NCBI RefSeq assembly: GCF_029906645.1
Contig: NZ_JARYGZ010000001.1
Location: 558,001 to 622,000, forward strand
Source: Sphingomonas oryzagri
GTDB taxonomy: Bacteria > Pseudomonadota > Alphaproteobacteria > Sphingomonadales > Sphingomonadaceae
Reading direction: 5' to 3'
DNA length: 64,000 nt
Positions 43,872 through 52,746 of the stretch are shown one piece after another. A program made the position numbers and the translations under genes. Under the pieces are notes generated by a model. It ran no database searches. It saw nothing but the letters and a program-made list of their open reading frames with translations, and was not told the origin of the DNA. Position 1 is the stretch's first letter; each line of letters begins with the position of its first letter.

Positions 43872-45089
43872 ATGAAGATATTCATCGCAACGGCCGCCGC
43901 GCTGGCCGCCGTAGGGCCTGCTTGTGCCCAATCCGTCACCCTCACGCCGCTCGCCGACCTTCGCGCGCGGTAGGAAAATGTCGATCAGGATGGGCTTCAG
44001 AAGGACGCCGACGCGCTCACCTTCCGCCTGCGCGGCGGCGTGCAGGCGAGCGACGGGCCATGGTCGACGCTGATCGAGGGCGAAGGGACGCTGGCGGCAA
44101 TCGACCATTATGACGACGGCCTGCACGGCGCGAGCAACCGCCCGCTGGTCGCCGATCCGCAGGAAATCGGTCTCTACCGGGCGCAGATCCAGTACAAGGC
44201 GAACGACGTCACCGTCACCGCTGGGCGCCAGCGCATCGTGCTCGACGACGAGCGCTTCGTCGGCGCGGTCAACTTCCGCGACAATGGCCAGACCTTCGAT
44301 GCGGTGCGGGTGGAAGCGAGCCCGATAAGGGGGCTGAAGGCCGACATTGCCTATGTGTGGAGCGTGCGGACTATCTGGGGCATCGACGGCAATGCCGCGC
44401 GCCAGCAGGCGATCTCCGGCAACAGCGTGCTGGCCAGCCTCTCCTACGCGACGCCGATCGGCACGCTGACCGGCTTCGCATACCTGATCGACGAGGATGA
44501 GTTCGCCGTTCAGAAGTTCGCGCTTTCCAGCCAGACCTACGGTGCCCGCTTCGCCGGCACCCATGCCTTCTCCAAGGCGGTGAAGCTCGGTTATCAGGCG
44601 AGCTACGCCACTCAGTCGGACTGGCACAGGAACCCGAACAACTATCGCGCCGATTATTATCTGATCGACGGCACGCTCGACGTCTCGTCGCTCAAGCTCA
44701 ATGCCGGCTACGAAGTGCTCGGCGCGGCGCATGGGCATGAAGGCGGCACCGCATTCACAAGTTTCCAGACGCCGCTCGCCACCGGCTTCAAGTTCCAGGG
44801 CTGGGCGGACAAGTTTCTGACCACACCCGCCAACGGCGTGCGCGACCTCTACGGCAGCGCCGGCCTCGGCTGGAAGCAGGCATGGCCGGCCAAGGCGGTG
44901 ACGTTGCAGGCGATCTATCACCGCTTCACCAGCGACCGGCTCGGCCTCCACTACGGCAACGAATGGGACGCCCTCGCATCCGCGAAGCTCGGCAAGACCA
45001 CGGTCTCGGTGCGTTACGCCGATTATCGCGCGGACCGGCTGTTCACCGATACGCGCAAGATTTGGCTCCAGCTGGACTGGTTGCTGTGA
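43872..45089 (+). pseudogene. outer-membrane porin (alginate-export-like) with in-frame stop
   Basis: The gene starts at ATG 43872 with a signal peptide (MKIFIATAAALAAVGPACAQS). Codon 34 is TAG (43971-43973) in the context LRAR-stop-ENVDQDGLQKDADALTFRLR, where related porins have Tyr (LRARYENVDQDG). After it the frame is intact for 371 more codons and looks like a beta-barrel (alternating hydrophobic strands, ending IWLQLDWLL). A single base change TAT/TAC to TAG explains it. It would be the nitrate-uptake porin of the locus; here it is either inactive, read through, or a sequencing error. Restart at GTG 44040 would lack a signal peptide. Confidence 0.82.
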
Positions 45090-45154
45090 TTTTTGCCGCA
45101 GTGCAAAATCGGTACTTGAGCGGGACTTCGATTCGGGTCATCATCTCCTTCGAA

Positions 45155-45212
45155 CGGGCAAGGACGCCCGATCGATCATAGCCGGAGCCATCCAGAGCGG
45201 GATGGCACCGGC
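45155..45212 (+). promoter_or_regulatory. ANTAR target: tandem hexaloop hairpins, leader 2
   Basis: Hairpin 1 is CGGGC-AAGGAC-GCCCG (45155-45170). Hairpin 2 is GCCATCC-AGAGCG-GGATGGC (45187-45206), extended by outer GCCGG/CCGGC (45181-45185 with 45208-45212). Both loops obey the A1/G4 rule. Hairpin 1's loop differs from that of leader 1 by one base. Confidence 0.88.
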
Positions 45213-45257
45213 CCATCGCCCCGGCGGGCACATCCGCCGGTCCACGATGCAGGCAAG

Positions 45258-45308
45258 GCCGCCATCCCGACGTCGCTGAACAAGCGAGGTCCGGATGGCG
45301 GCTTTTTT
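45258..45308 (+). terminator. leader attenuator upstream of nirB
   Basis: A perfect 10-base stem, GCCGCCATCC (45258-45267) with GGATGGCGGC (45293-45302), followed by TTTTTT. Its arms repeat the GCCATCC/GGATGGC of hairpin 2, so each arm can pair with either structure. This is the classic design of a terminator/antiterminator switch. It lies 20 bases before the nirB start. Confidence 0.9.
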
Positions 45309-45327
45309 CATTTCCGGAGCAGCAGGC

Positions 45328-47856
45328 ATGGATTTCCAGAGGCACGACAGCGTTGGAGAGGAGGCGGTGGTCGATCAGGCCGCCGCCCGTATCCTTCCGC
45401 ATCTCGTCGTCATCGGCAACGGCATGGCCGGGTGTCGCGCGGTGGAGGAATTGCTGGCGCGCGACGCCGGGCGCTACCGCATCACCATCTTCGGCGCCGA
45501 GCCGCACGTGAACTACAACCGCATCATGCTCTCCCCCGTGCTGGCGGGCGAGAAGACGTTCGACGAGATCGTCATCAATGACCGCGCCTGGTATGCCGAC
45601 AACGGCATCGAGTTGGTCGTTTCCGATCCGGTGGACACGATCGATCGCGTGGGCAAGACGGTCACGTCGCGATCGGGCCGCACCGTCTCCTACGACCGGT
45701 TGCTGATCGCGACCGGCTCCGATCCCTTCATCATCCCCGTGCCGGGGCGCGATCTGCACGGCGTAATCAGCTTCCGCGACATGCACGACGTCGATCATAT
45801 GCTGGCGGCGGCGGAAGCCGGAAGTAGGACGGGTGGCGGCGACGCCGTGGTGATCGGTGGCGGCCTGCTGGGCCTGGAAGCCGCGCACGGCCTGACGCTG
45901 CGCGGCATGAAGGTCACGGTGCTGCACATCATGCCGACGCTGATGGAGCGCCAGCTCGACGAAGCGGCGGCATGGCTGCTCAAGACCGCGCTGGAAGGCA
46001 GGGGCCAGACGATCCTCACCGGCGCCGACACCGCCGAGATCTTCGGCGACGGCAAGGTCGAGGGCGTTCGCCTGAAGGACGGGCGCGAGATTCCCGCCAG
46101 CCTGGTGGTGATGGCGGTCGGCATCCGCCCCTCGGTGGCGCTGGCGCGCGATTGCGGGCTGGAGGTCGGGCGCGGCATCAAGGTGGACGACCATATGGTC
46201 ACGTCTGATCCGGCGATCCTCGCGGTCGGCGAATGCGTCGAACATGACGGCATGGTCTATGGCCTCGTCGCGCCGCTGTGGGAGATGTGCCGCGCGCTGG
46301 CGGACGGGCTGGTCGAGACGCCGAGCGGCTATCGCGGCTCGGTCATCTCCACCAAGCTCAAGGTGGCGGGGCTGGACGTCTTTTCCGCCGGCGATTTCTC
46401 GGGCGGCGACGGCACCGAGGACATCGTGCTGCGCGACGCTTCGCGCGGCATCTACAAGCGCGTCGTGCTGAAGGAGGATCGCGTCGTCGGCGCGGTGCTC
46501 TATGGCGATACGGCGGATGGCGGCTGGTATTTCGATCTGATGCGCAAGGCCGAGGATGTCGCGGAGCTGCGCGACATGCTGATCTTCGGCCAGGCCTACG
46601 CCTCCGGGGGTGGGCGGGCGGACCCTAAGGCGGCCGTTGCGGCGCTTTCCGACGATGCGGAAATCTGCGGCTGCAACGGCGTCTCCAAAGGCAAGGTGGT
46701 CGCGTCGATCCAGGGTGGCGCCTGCAGCCTCGATGCGGTGCGCGCGACCTGCAAGGCGTCGGCCTCCTGCGGTTCCTGCACTGGGCTGGTCGAAACTCTG
46801 CTCGCGCTGACGCTGGGCGACGAGGTCGAGACCGGGCCGAAGACGATGTGCAAATGCACCAGCTTCACCCATGACGACGTCCGCCGCGAGATCGTCGCGC
46901 AGTCCATGCGATCGATCCCCGAGGCGATGCAGAAGCTGCACTGGTCGACGCCGGATGGCTGCTCGTCCTGCCGCCCGGCGCTCAATTACTATCTGCTCTG
47001 CGCGCTGCCCGGCGAGTATGAGGACGACCAGCAGAGCCGCTTCGTCAACGAGCGTCTCCACGCCAACATCCAGAAGGACGGCACCTATTCGGTGGTGCCG
47101 CGCATGTGGGGCGGCCTCACCAGCCCCAAGGAGTTGCGCGCTATCGCCGACGTGGTGGAGAAGTTCAACGCGCCGATGGTGAAGGTGACGGGCGGCCAGC
47201 GGCTCGACATCTTCGGCATCCGCAAGGAGGATCTGCCCGCCGTCTGGGCCGATCTCAACGCCGCCGGGATGGTCTCGGGCCATGCCTATGGCAAGGCGCT
47301 GCGCACGGTGAAGACCTGCGTCGGCTCCGAATGGTGCCGCTTCGGCACGCAGGATTCGACCGGGCTCGGCGTGAAGATCGAGAAGATGACGTGGGGATCG
47401 TGGATGCCCCACAAGTTCAAAATCGCCGTCTCCGGCTGTCCGCGCAACTGTGCCGAGGCGACGATCAAGGATTTCGGCGTGGTCTGCGTGGATTCGGGCT
47501 ACGAGCTCCACATCGGCGGCAACGGCGGTATCAAGGTCCGCGTCACCGACCTGCTCTGCAAGGTCGAGACCGAGCAGGAGGCCATGGATATGTGCGCCGC
47601 CTTCATCCAGCTCTATCGCGAGGAGGCACGCTATCTGGAGCGTACCGCGCCGTGGGTGGAGCGCGTCGGCCTCGATCATGTGAAGAGCCGGCTCGTCGAG
47701 GACGAGGGCAACCGCATCGCGCTGACGCGGCGCTTCCTGCATTCGCAGAGCTTCTCGCAGGACGATCCATGGGCCGGGCGGGCGGCGGGTGCCGACCATC
47801 AGCTTCACCGGCACATGGCCGAATTCCAGCCGATGACGGCTGTCGCAGCGGAGTGA
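45328..47856 (+). CDS. nirB: NAD(P)H-dependent assimilatory nitrite reductase, large subunit
   Basis: 842 residues from ATG 45328 (CGGAG 9 bases upstream); an ATG at 45295 lies inside the terminator and was rejected. Order: FAD/NAD(P)-binding domains (LVVIGNGMAGCRAVEELL; VVIGGGLLGLEAAHGL), a BFD-type [2Fe-2S] domain (CGCNGVSKGKV from Cys447; CKASASCGSC), ferredoxin-like half domains, and the siroheme/[4Fe-4S] centre with Cys664, Cys670, Cys704 and Cys708. It reduces nitrite to ammonium with six electrons in the cytosol. Siroheme supply is provided by cobA at the operon end. Confidence 0.96.
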   Translation: MDFQRHDSVGEEAVVDQAAARILPHLVVIGNGMAGCRAVEELLARDAGRYRITIFGAEPHVNYNRIMLSPVLAGEKTFDEIVINDRAWYADNGIELVVSDPVDTIDRVGKTVTSRSGRTVSYDRLLIATGSDPFIIPVPGRDLHGVISFRDMHDVDHMLAAAEAGSRTGGGDAVVIGGGLLGLEAAHGLTLRGMKVTVLHIMPTLMERQLDEAAAWLLKTALEGRGQTILTGADTAEIFGDGKVEGVRLKDGREIPASLVVMAVGIRPSVALARDCGLEVGRGIKVDDHMVTSDPAILAVGECVEHDGMVYGLVAPLWEMCRALADGLVETPSGYRGSVISTKLKVAGLDVFSAGDFSGGDGTEDIVLRDASRGIYKRVVLKEDRVVGAVLYGDTADGGWYFDLMRKAEDVAELRDMLIFGQAYASGGGRADPKAAVAALSDDAEICGCNGVSKGKVVASIQGGACSLDAVRATCKASASCGSCTGLVETLLALTLGDEVETGPKTMCKCTSFTHDDVRREIVAQSMRSIPEAMQKLHWSTPDGCSSCRPALNYYLLCALPGEYEDDQQSRFVNERLHANIQKDGTYSVVPRMWGGLTSPKELRAIADVVEKFNAPMVKVTGGQRLDIFGIRKEDLPAVWADLNAAGMVSGHAYGKALRTVKTCVGSEWCRFGTQDSTGLGVKIEKMTWGSWMPHKFKIAVSGCPRNCAEATIKDFGVVCVDSGYELHIGGNGGIKVRVTDLLCKVETEQEAMDMCAAFIQLYREEARYLERTAPWVERVGLDHVKSRLVEDEGNRIALTRRFLHSQSFSQDDPWAGRAAGADHQLHRHMAEFQPMTAVAAE

Positions 47857-47861
47857 TCGAC

Positions 47862-48200
47862 ATGATCGGGGACTGGATCGATATCGGCTGGGTCAACGAG
47901 ATCCCGGTGCGCGGATCGCGAACCGTGCCGGTGGCGGGCGGCGAGGAGATCGCCGTGTTCCGCACCGCCGATGGCAGGATCTTCGCGCTCGCCAATCGCT
48001 GCCCGCACAAGGGCGGACCGCTCAGCCAGGGCATCGTCCACGGCCACAGCGTCGCCTGCCCGCTGCACAATTGGCAGATCGCACTTTCGACCGGCGAAGC
48101 GCAGGGCGAGGACAAGGGCTGCACGCCCGTCATTCCGGTGAAGATCAGTGGAGGCCGGGTGCTGCTCTGCCGTGCCTCGACGCTGAAGGCTGCCGCCTGA
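47862..48200 (+). CDS. nirD: nitrite reductase small subunit, Rieske type
   Basis: 112 residues from ATG 47862, 5 bases after nirB; a GTG at 47853 is a weaker alternative. A Rieske fold with all four cluster ligands kept: Cys47-x-His49 (NRCPHKGG) and Cys66-x2-His69 (ACPLHNW). NirD of enterobacteria lacks these ligands, so this protein probably carries a real [2Fe-2S] cluster. It partners NirB in electron transfer to nitrite. Confidence 0.94.
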   Translation: MIGDWIDIGWVNEIPVRGSRTVPVAGGEEIAVFRTADGRIFALANRCPHKGGPLSQGIVHGHSVACPLHNWQIALSTGEAQGEDKGCTPVIPVKISGGRVLLCRASTLKAAA

Positions 48201-48201
48201 C

Positions 48202-50808
48202 GTGAGCGTGCCCGTCCGCACCACCTGCGCCTATTGCGGCGTCGGCTGCGGGGTACTGGCCACGCCGACGGGCGAACGGTCGGTGACGATCCAGGGCGAT
48301 CCGGATCATCCCGCCAATTACGGGCGGCTCTGCTCCAAGGGCACGCATCTCGGCGAGACGGTGGGGCTGGAGGGGCGGCTGCTTCACCCCATGATCGGGG
48401 ACAAGCGCGCAAGCTGGGACAAGGCGCTCGATCTCGTGGCGCGGCGCTTCAAGGAGACGATCGCGCGGCACGGGCCGGACAGCGTCGCCTTCTACGTCTC
48501 CGGCCAGCTGCTGACCGAGGATTATTATGTCGCCAACAAGCTGATGAAGGGCTTCATCGGCTCGTCGAACATCGACACCAATTCGCGGCTCTGCATGTCG
48601 AGCGCCGTGGCGGGGCACGTCCGCGCCTTCGGGGAGGATGTCGTCCCCGCGAGCTACGACGATCTCGACGCGGCGGACCTGTTTGTGCTGGTCGGCTCCA
48701 ACACAGCCTGGTGCCACCCGATCGTCTACCAGCGCATCCAGGCGCGCCGCGCGGCGTCGGGCGCCAAGCTCGTGGTGATCGATCCGCGTCGTACCGAGAC
48801 GTGCGAGGATGCCGATCTCCACCTTCCGATCCGGCCCGGCACCGATGTCGCGCTGATGAACGGGCTGCTTGCCTATTGCCGTCGCGAGGGGCTGGTGGAC
48901 GAGCCCTATCTTGCCGCCAGTGTCGGCGTGCCCGAAGGCTTCTGGGAGAACCTCGACGAAGGCCACGATCTCTGGACGATCGCGAAGGGCTGCGATGTGA
49001 CGCCGGCCGATCTCCAGCGTTTCTACGATCTGTTCGCGGCGCATCCGCGCACCGTCACCCTGTTCAGCCAGGGCATCAACCAGTCGCGGCGCGGCACCGA
49101 TCAGGTCAACGCGATCTGCAACCTCCACCTCGCCACCGGACGGATCGGCAAGGCGGGCGCGGCGCCTTTCTCGATCACCGGCCAGCCCAATGCGATGGGG
49201 GGCAGGGAGGTGGGTGGCCTCGCCTCCAGCCTCGCATCGCACATGGATTTCGCCGCCGACAACGTCGCGCGGGTGGGGCGCTTCTGGTCGGCGCCGCGCA
49301 TGGCGACGAAGCCCGGCCTCAAGGCGGTCGACCTGTTCCGTGGCGTAGGTGAGGGGCGGATCAAGGCGATCTGGATCATAGCGACCAACCCGGCCGTCTC
49401 GATGCCGGACGCAGGCCGGGTGCGCGAGGCGCTGGCCGGCTGTCCCTTCGTCGTCGTTTCGGACGTGATCGCCGACACTGACACGACGCGCTACGCCCAT
49501 GTCCGCCTGCCCGCCGCCGGCTGGGGCGAAAAGGACGGCACCGTCACCAATTCGGAACGCCGGATCAGCCGCCAGCGCCCGCTCTTCGCGCTGCCAGGCG
49601 AGGCGCGGCCTGACTGGTGGATCGTCAAGGAAATCGGCCGGCGGATGGGTTGGAATCACGCCTTCGCCTTCGATCGCCCCGCCGACGTCTGGCGCGAGCA
49701 TGCCCGCCTCTCGGCTTACCAGAATGACGGCGCACGGCTGTTCGACCTCAAGGCCCATGCCGCGATCGGTAACGCGGCCTATGATGTGCTGGAGCCATTC
49801 TGCTGGGGCGGGCGGCCCTTTGCCGAAGGCCGCTTCCCGACGCCGGAAGGCCGGGCGCGGCTTGTCGCGGTACGGCAGGCGCCGCTCGCCGAACCGCTCG
49901 ACGCCTGGCCGATGACGCTCAATACCGGCCGCTATCGCGACCAATGGCATACGATGACGCGCACCGGTCTCTCGCCAAAGCTCGCACGCCATCGCGAGGA
50001 GCCACTGGTCGAGGTGCATCCCAGCGACGCCGAGCAACTGGGCCTCGCCGAAGGCGACATCGCCCGTGTCGCCACGCCGCAGGGCGAGAGCCTGTTCCGC
50101 GTGACGCTCAGCGAGGGCCAGCGGCGGGGCGAACTCTTCACACCTATCCACTGGACCGATCGCCAGTCCACCGGCGGACGCACCGGCCTGCTGCCGCGCC
50201 CGCTGGTCGATCCGCATTCGGGCCAGCCCGGCTTCAAGCAGACCCCGGCGCGGGCCGAGAAGGCGGCGGTGGAATGGCGCGGCTTCCTGCTGCTCCAAGG
50301 CCATGCCGACCTGATGCCGGATTGCCTGTGGGCGACGCGGGTGACGGTGCCGACCGGCACGCTCTATGAACTGGCGGGCGCCGGCGATCCCGCGCGGCTC
50401 GATCGCATGCTGCCGAAGGGCGAGCGCGTAGAAGTGTCGGATGCAAGGCGCGGCTCGCGCAGGACGGCGATCATCGCCGACGGCAGGCTGGCCGCCGCTC
50501 TCTTCATCGTCCGCGACGACAGCCTGCCGCCGCGCGACTGGCTGATTGCACAGCTGGGCGAGGCCGCCAACGCCGCCGTGCTCGCAGGGCGCCCGGTCGG
50601 TATGCAGGTCGATCGCGGGCCGATCATCTGCGTCTGCTTCGATGTCGGCCTGCGCACGATCGTCTCGGCCATAGCCGAGCAGGCGCTCGTCGACGTCCCC
50701 GCTGTCGGCAAGGCGCTGGGCGCCGGCACCAATTGCGGCTCCTGCCGCCCAGCACTCGCCCGCATCCTCGCCGAGCATCCGCCCGTCCCAAAGGAAGGTA
50801 TCGCATGA
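48202..50808 (+). CDS. nasA: assimilatory nitrate reductase, molybdopterin catalytic subunit
   Basis: 868 residues from GTG 48202, 1 base after nirD. An N-terminal [4Fe-4S] site uses Cys9, Cys12, Cys16 and Cys44 (TTCAYCGVGC..RLCSKG). The molybdenum-ligand Cys131 is in NSRLCMSSAVAGH; the domains bind bis-MGD, including GQPNAMGGREVGGLA. The C-terminal 60 residues are a BFD-like [2Fe-2S] domain (ICVCFDVGL..GTNCGSCRPALARI), as in many NasA/NarB-type enzymes. No signal peptide: cytosolic. It reduces nitrate to nitrite for NirBD. No separate NADH-flavoprotein partner gene follows, so the electron donor is ferredoxin/flavodoxin or NirB-linked. Confidence 0.95.
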   Translation: MSVPVRTTCAYCGVGCGVLATPTGERSVTIQGDPDHPANYGRLCSKGTHLGETVGLEGRLLHPMIGDKRASWDKALDLVARRFKETIARHGPDSVAFYVSGQLLTEDYYVANKLMKGFIGSSNIDTNSRLCMSSAVAGHVRAFGEDVVPASYDDLDAADLFVLVGSNTAWCHPIVYQRIQARRAASGAKLVVIDPRRTETCEDADLHLPIRPGTDVALMNGLLAYCRREGLVDEPYLAASVGVPEGFWENLDEGHDLWTIAKGCDVTPADLQRFYDLFAAHPRTVTLFSQGINQSRRGTDQVNAICNLHLATGRIGKAGAAPFSITGQPNAMGGREVGGLASSLASHMDFAADNVARVGRFWSAPRMATKPGLKAVDLFRGVGEGRIKAIWIIATNPAVSMPDAGRVREALAGCPFVVVSDVIADTDTTRYAHVRLPAAGWGEKDGTVTNSERRISRQRPLFALPGEARPDWWIVKEIGRRMGWNHAFAFDRPADVWREHARLSAYQNDGARLFDLKAHAAIGNAAYDVLEPFCWGGRPFAEGRFPTPEGRARLVAVRQAPLAEPLDAWPMTLNTGRYRDQWHTMTRTGLSPKLARHREEPLVEVHPSDAEQLGLAEGDIARVATPQGESLFRVTLSEGQRRGELFTPIHWTDRQSTGGRTGLLPRPLVDPHSGQPGFKQTPARAEKAAVEWRGFLLLQGHADLMPDCLWATRVTVPTGTLYELAGAGDPARLDRMLPKGERVEVSDARRGSRRTAIIADGRLAAALFIVRDDSLPPRDWLIAQLGEAANAAVLAGRPVGMQVDRGPIICVCFDVGLRTIVSAIAEQALVDVPAVGKALGAGTNCGSCRPALARILAEHPPVPKEGIA

Positions 50809-51623
50809 CGCAGGACGACTTCGCGCCGGGGACGGTCTGGCTGGTCGGCGCCGGGCCGGGTGACCCTGAGCTGCTCACCCGCAAGGCGGAGCGGTTGCTG
50901 GGTCGGGCGGACGTGGTGTTCCACGATGCGCTGGTCGGCGCGAGAGTGTTGGCGCTAGCTGGGCCGGGTGCCGAACTGGTGAGCGTCGGCAAGAGATCTG
51001 GCCGCCACTCGAAGAGCCAGGAGGACATCAACGGCCTGTTGCTGAGGGCGGCGCGCGAGGGGCGGCGCGTGGTGCGCCTGAAAGGCGGCGATCCCTCCAT
51101 CTTCGGCCGTTCGGCGGAAGAGATGGATTGCTTGGCAGCCGCCGGCATTCGCGTGCAGATCTGCCCCGGCATCACCGCCGCCAGCGCGGCGGCCGCATCC
51201 GCCGGCATCTCCCTGACGCTGCGCGGGCTGGCGCGGGGGCTTACTTTCGTCACCGCGCACGCACGCGCCGGAGAGACGCTGGCGATCGATTGGCCGGCGC
51301 TGGTCCACAGCGAGGCGACCCTGGCGGTCTATATGGGACGCAGCGCGGCCGGCGAGATCGCGCGCAACCTGATCGCAACGGGCCTGTCGGCAGAGACGCC
51401 AGTGCTGGTCGCCGTCGATGTTTCGCTGCCGAGCGAGCGCCTGGTCCGCGGCCGCCTCTCCGGGTTCCCCTTCCTCGTCGAGGCGGTGAGCGACGACAGC
51501 CCGACCCTGCTGCTGATCGGCGAAGCGACGCGGAATAAGCGTGCTGCGCCAGTCGTTGGTGAGGCTGTCGCCGCTCGATTGGCCACGTCGTCCCAGATTG
51601 AGCAAGGTCAGGAAGAACATTGA
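50805..51623 (+). CDS. cobA: uroporphyrinogen-III C-methyltransferase
   Basis: 272 residues from ATG 50805, overlapping the nasA stop. Typical SUMT motifs: VWLVGAGPGDPELLTRKA, VGKRSGRHSKSQEDIN, VVRLKGGDPSIFGRSAEE and VQICPGITAASAAAA. It adds two methyl groups from SAM to uroporphyrinogen III, giving precorrin-2 for siroheme. The CysG N-terminal oxidase/chelatase domain is absent, so the last steps are encoded elsewhere. Its place at the end of the nir/nas operon fits siroheme supply to NirB. Confidence 0.95.
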   Translation: MTQDDFAPGTVWLVGAGPGDPELLTRKAERLLGRADVVFHDALVGARVLALAGPGAELVSVGKRSGRHSKSQEDINGLLLRAAREGRRVVRLKGGDPSIFGRSAEEMDCLAAAGIRVQICPGITAASAAAASAGISLTLRGLARGLTFVTAHARAGETLAIDWPALVHSEATLAVYMGRSAAGEIARNLIATGLSAETPVLVAVDVSLPSERLVRGRLSGFPFLVEAVSDDSPTLLLIGEATRNKRAAPVVGEAVAARLATSSQIEQGQEEH

Positions 51624-51654
51624 ATGTCCCAATCGATCATTACACTTTTGGCCT

Positions 51655-51882
51655 GTGAGAAACCAAAGCATTTACCTAGCGGTGCCTTCGGGTGAGCTTG
51701 AGGTGTTCGTGACGGGCGAGGCTCTGGAAATGCTACGCGCGGACGGTCATCTGTTTCAGGATGGAAGTAGCCTCGTTCGACATTACCGTAGCTTCATGGC
51801 CGAGATCGCATTGGAGAAATATCAGCAGTCCGAAGAACGATCTCAAGTGATCGTTCTCAAGGCCGCAGACGTCTCCGGTTGA
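51655..51882 (+). CDS. small protein, DUF1488-like
   Basis: 75 residues from GTG 51655 (the upstream part of the open frame overlaps cobA and is not protein-like). Sequence VFVTGEALEMLRADGHLFQDGSSLVRHYRSFMAEIALEKYQ..IVLKAADV. The pattern (eAL..l....l..y...I..iA..Ky...vI.L...D) resembles DUF1488. Function unknown. It is 31 bases after cobA and could be part of the same transcript, though its composition is less GC-rich. Confidence 0.55.
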   Translation: MRNQSIYLAVPSGELEVFVTGEALEMLRADGHLFQDGSSLVRHYRSFMAEIALEKYQQSEERSQVIVLKAADVSG

Positions 51883-52164
51883 TCAGGATTTCCGCATCCG
51901 GCCGGTTGCCCTACACAGAAAGCTTGCTCGAACCTGCTCCAACTTGCCGGGCACCTGTGCGCCCAATGCCGTCGTTCGAGGCTGGATCCTTCGGCGCCGA
52001 GACCCGCCCTTTGTTCGTCATCACGAGATCGAATTCCGGCAAGGCCGTTGCGGCTGCCGCGACTGGGAATGGATGTCAGGCGAAAAAGAAGGCGATTGTG
52101 CTGCGGTGAGATGGTGACCGCCATAGGACACGCGCTATAGAGTCGCCATGTTGGAGGTGTTGCG
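51883..52164. promoter_or_regulatory. gap upstream of the ECF sigma operon
   Basis: 282 bases with no gene. A repeat-like string GCCCAATGCCGTCG sits at 51961-51974. The promoter of the sigma-factor operon should lie in the last 100 bases, but I cannot place -35/-10 boxes. GGAGG at 52152-52156 serves the TTG start at 52165. Confidence 0.45.
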
Positions 52165-52713
52165 TTGACCGAAGCGGGTCCGGATGTCGATGTGGCGACG
52201 GAACTCGCGAACGCCTTCATGGCGCACAGGCCGCAGCTCGCCGGATTCCTGCGTGCCCATATGGGAAGCGGCCTTGCGGGGATCGACGTCGAAGATGTGA
52301 TGCAGGAGCTCTGGCTGCGCTGCTGTCGGACGGACACGGCCAGTATCTCCAACCCCCGGTCCTATCTGTTCCGCATGGGCCATAACCTAGTGCTGAACCT
52401 TGCGCGCGAGGCTGCGCGTGCACGGGCGCGTGACGCGGAGTGGGGCTATGTCAACAATCGGGACAAGGATGCGGTCGAGATGCCTTCGGCCGAACGCAGC
52501 CTGCTGGCCAGCGAGCAGCTGGCGCTGGTCGACGATACCTTGCTGAACGTCGGGCATCGCGCGGCGGGCATCTTTCGCCGATATCGTATCGATGGGGTCG
52601 ATCAGCGCCGGATTGCCGAGGAGTTCGGCGTCAGCCTGAGCACCGTGGAAAAGGATTTGCGCAAGGCCTATGACGCGCTGTTGGCGCTGGGGAGCCACCG
52701 TGATGAGGTTTAG
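52165..52713 (+). CDS. FecI-type ECF RNA polymerase sigma factor
   Basis: 182 residues from TTG 52165 with GGAGG 8 bases before it. Region 2 (AGIDVEDVMQELWLRCCR..NPRSYLFRMGHNLVLNLAREA) and region 4 (YRIDGVDQRRIAEEFGVSLSTVEKDLRKAYDALL) are both intact. It is followed by a FecR-like gene and a receptor with an STN domain, the three-part surface-signalling arrangement. It should direct transcription of the receptor, autotransporter and downstream genes when the external ligand binds. Confidence 0.94.
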   Translation: MTEAGPDVDVATELANAFMAHRPQLAGFLRAHMGSGLAGIDVEDVMQELWLRCCRTDTASISNPRSYLFRMGHNLVLNLAREAARARARDAEWGYVNNRDKDAVEMPSAERSLLASEQLALVDDTLLNVGHRAAGIFRRYRIDGVDQRRIAEEFGVSLSTVEKDLRKAYDALLALGSHRDEV

Positions 52714-52746
52714 TGCCGCCGGCGGTGTCCTGTATCCGGAGAGTCT

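Noticed and set aside
42534-44951. 805-codon open frame on the minus strand
   Set aside because: Antisense to the nitrate transporter and porin; low-complexity charged sequence.
45217-45240. Third hexaloop hairpin CCGGCGG-GCACAT-CCGCCGG in leader 2
   Set aside because: The stem is strong but the loop has G in position 1 and C in position 4, so it does not fit the ANTAR rule; probably a spacer structure.
45295-45327. Upstream ATG for nirB
   Set aside because: It lies inside the terminator stem and has no ribosome site; ATG 45328 has both correct spacing and family-like N-terminus.
45043-47814. 923-codon open frame on the minus strand
   Set aside because: Antisense to nirB; would also run through the leader hairpins.
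48145-50778. 877-codon open frame on the minus strand
   Set aside because: Antisense to nasA; no protein-family motif.
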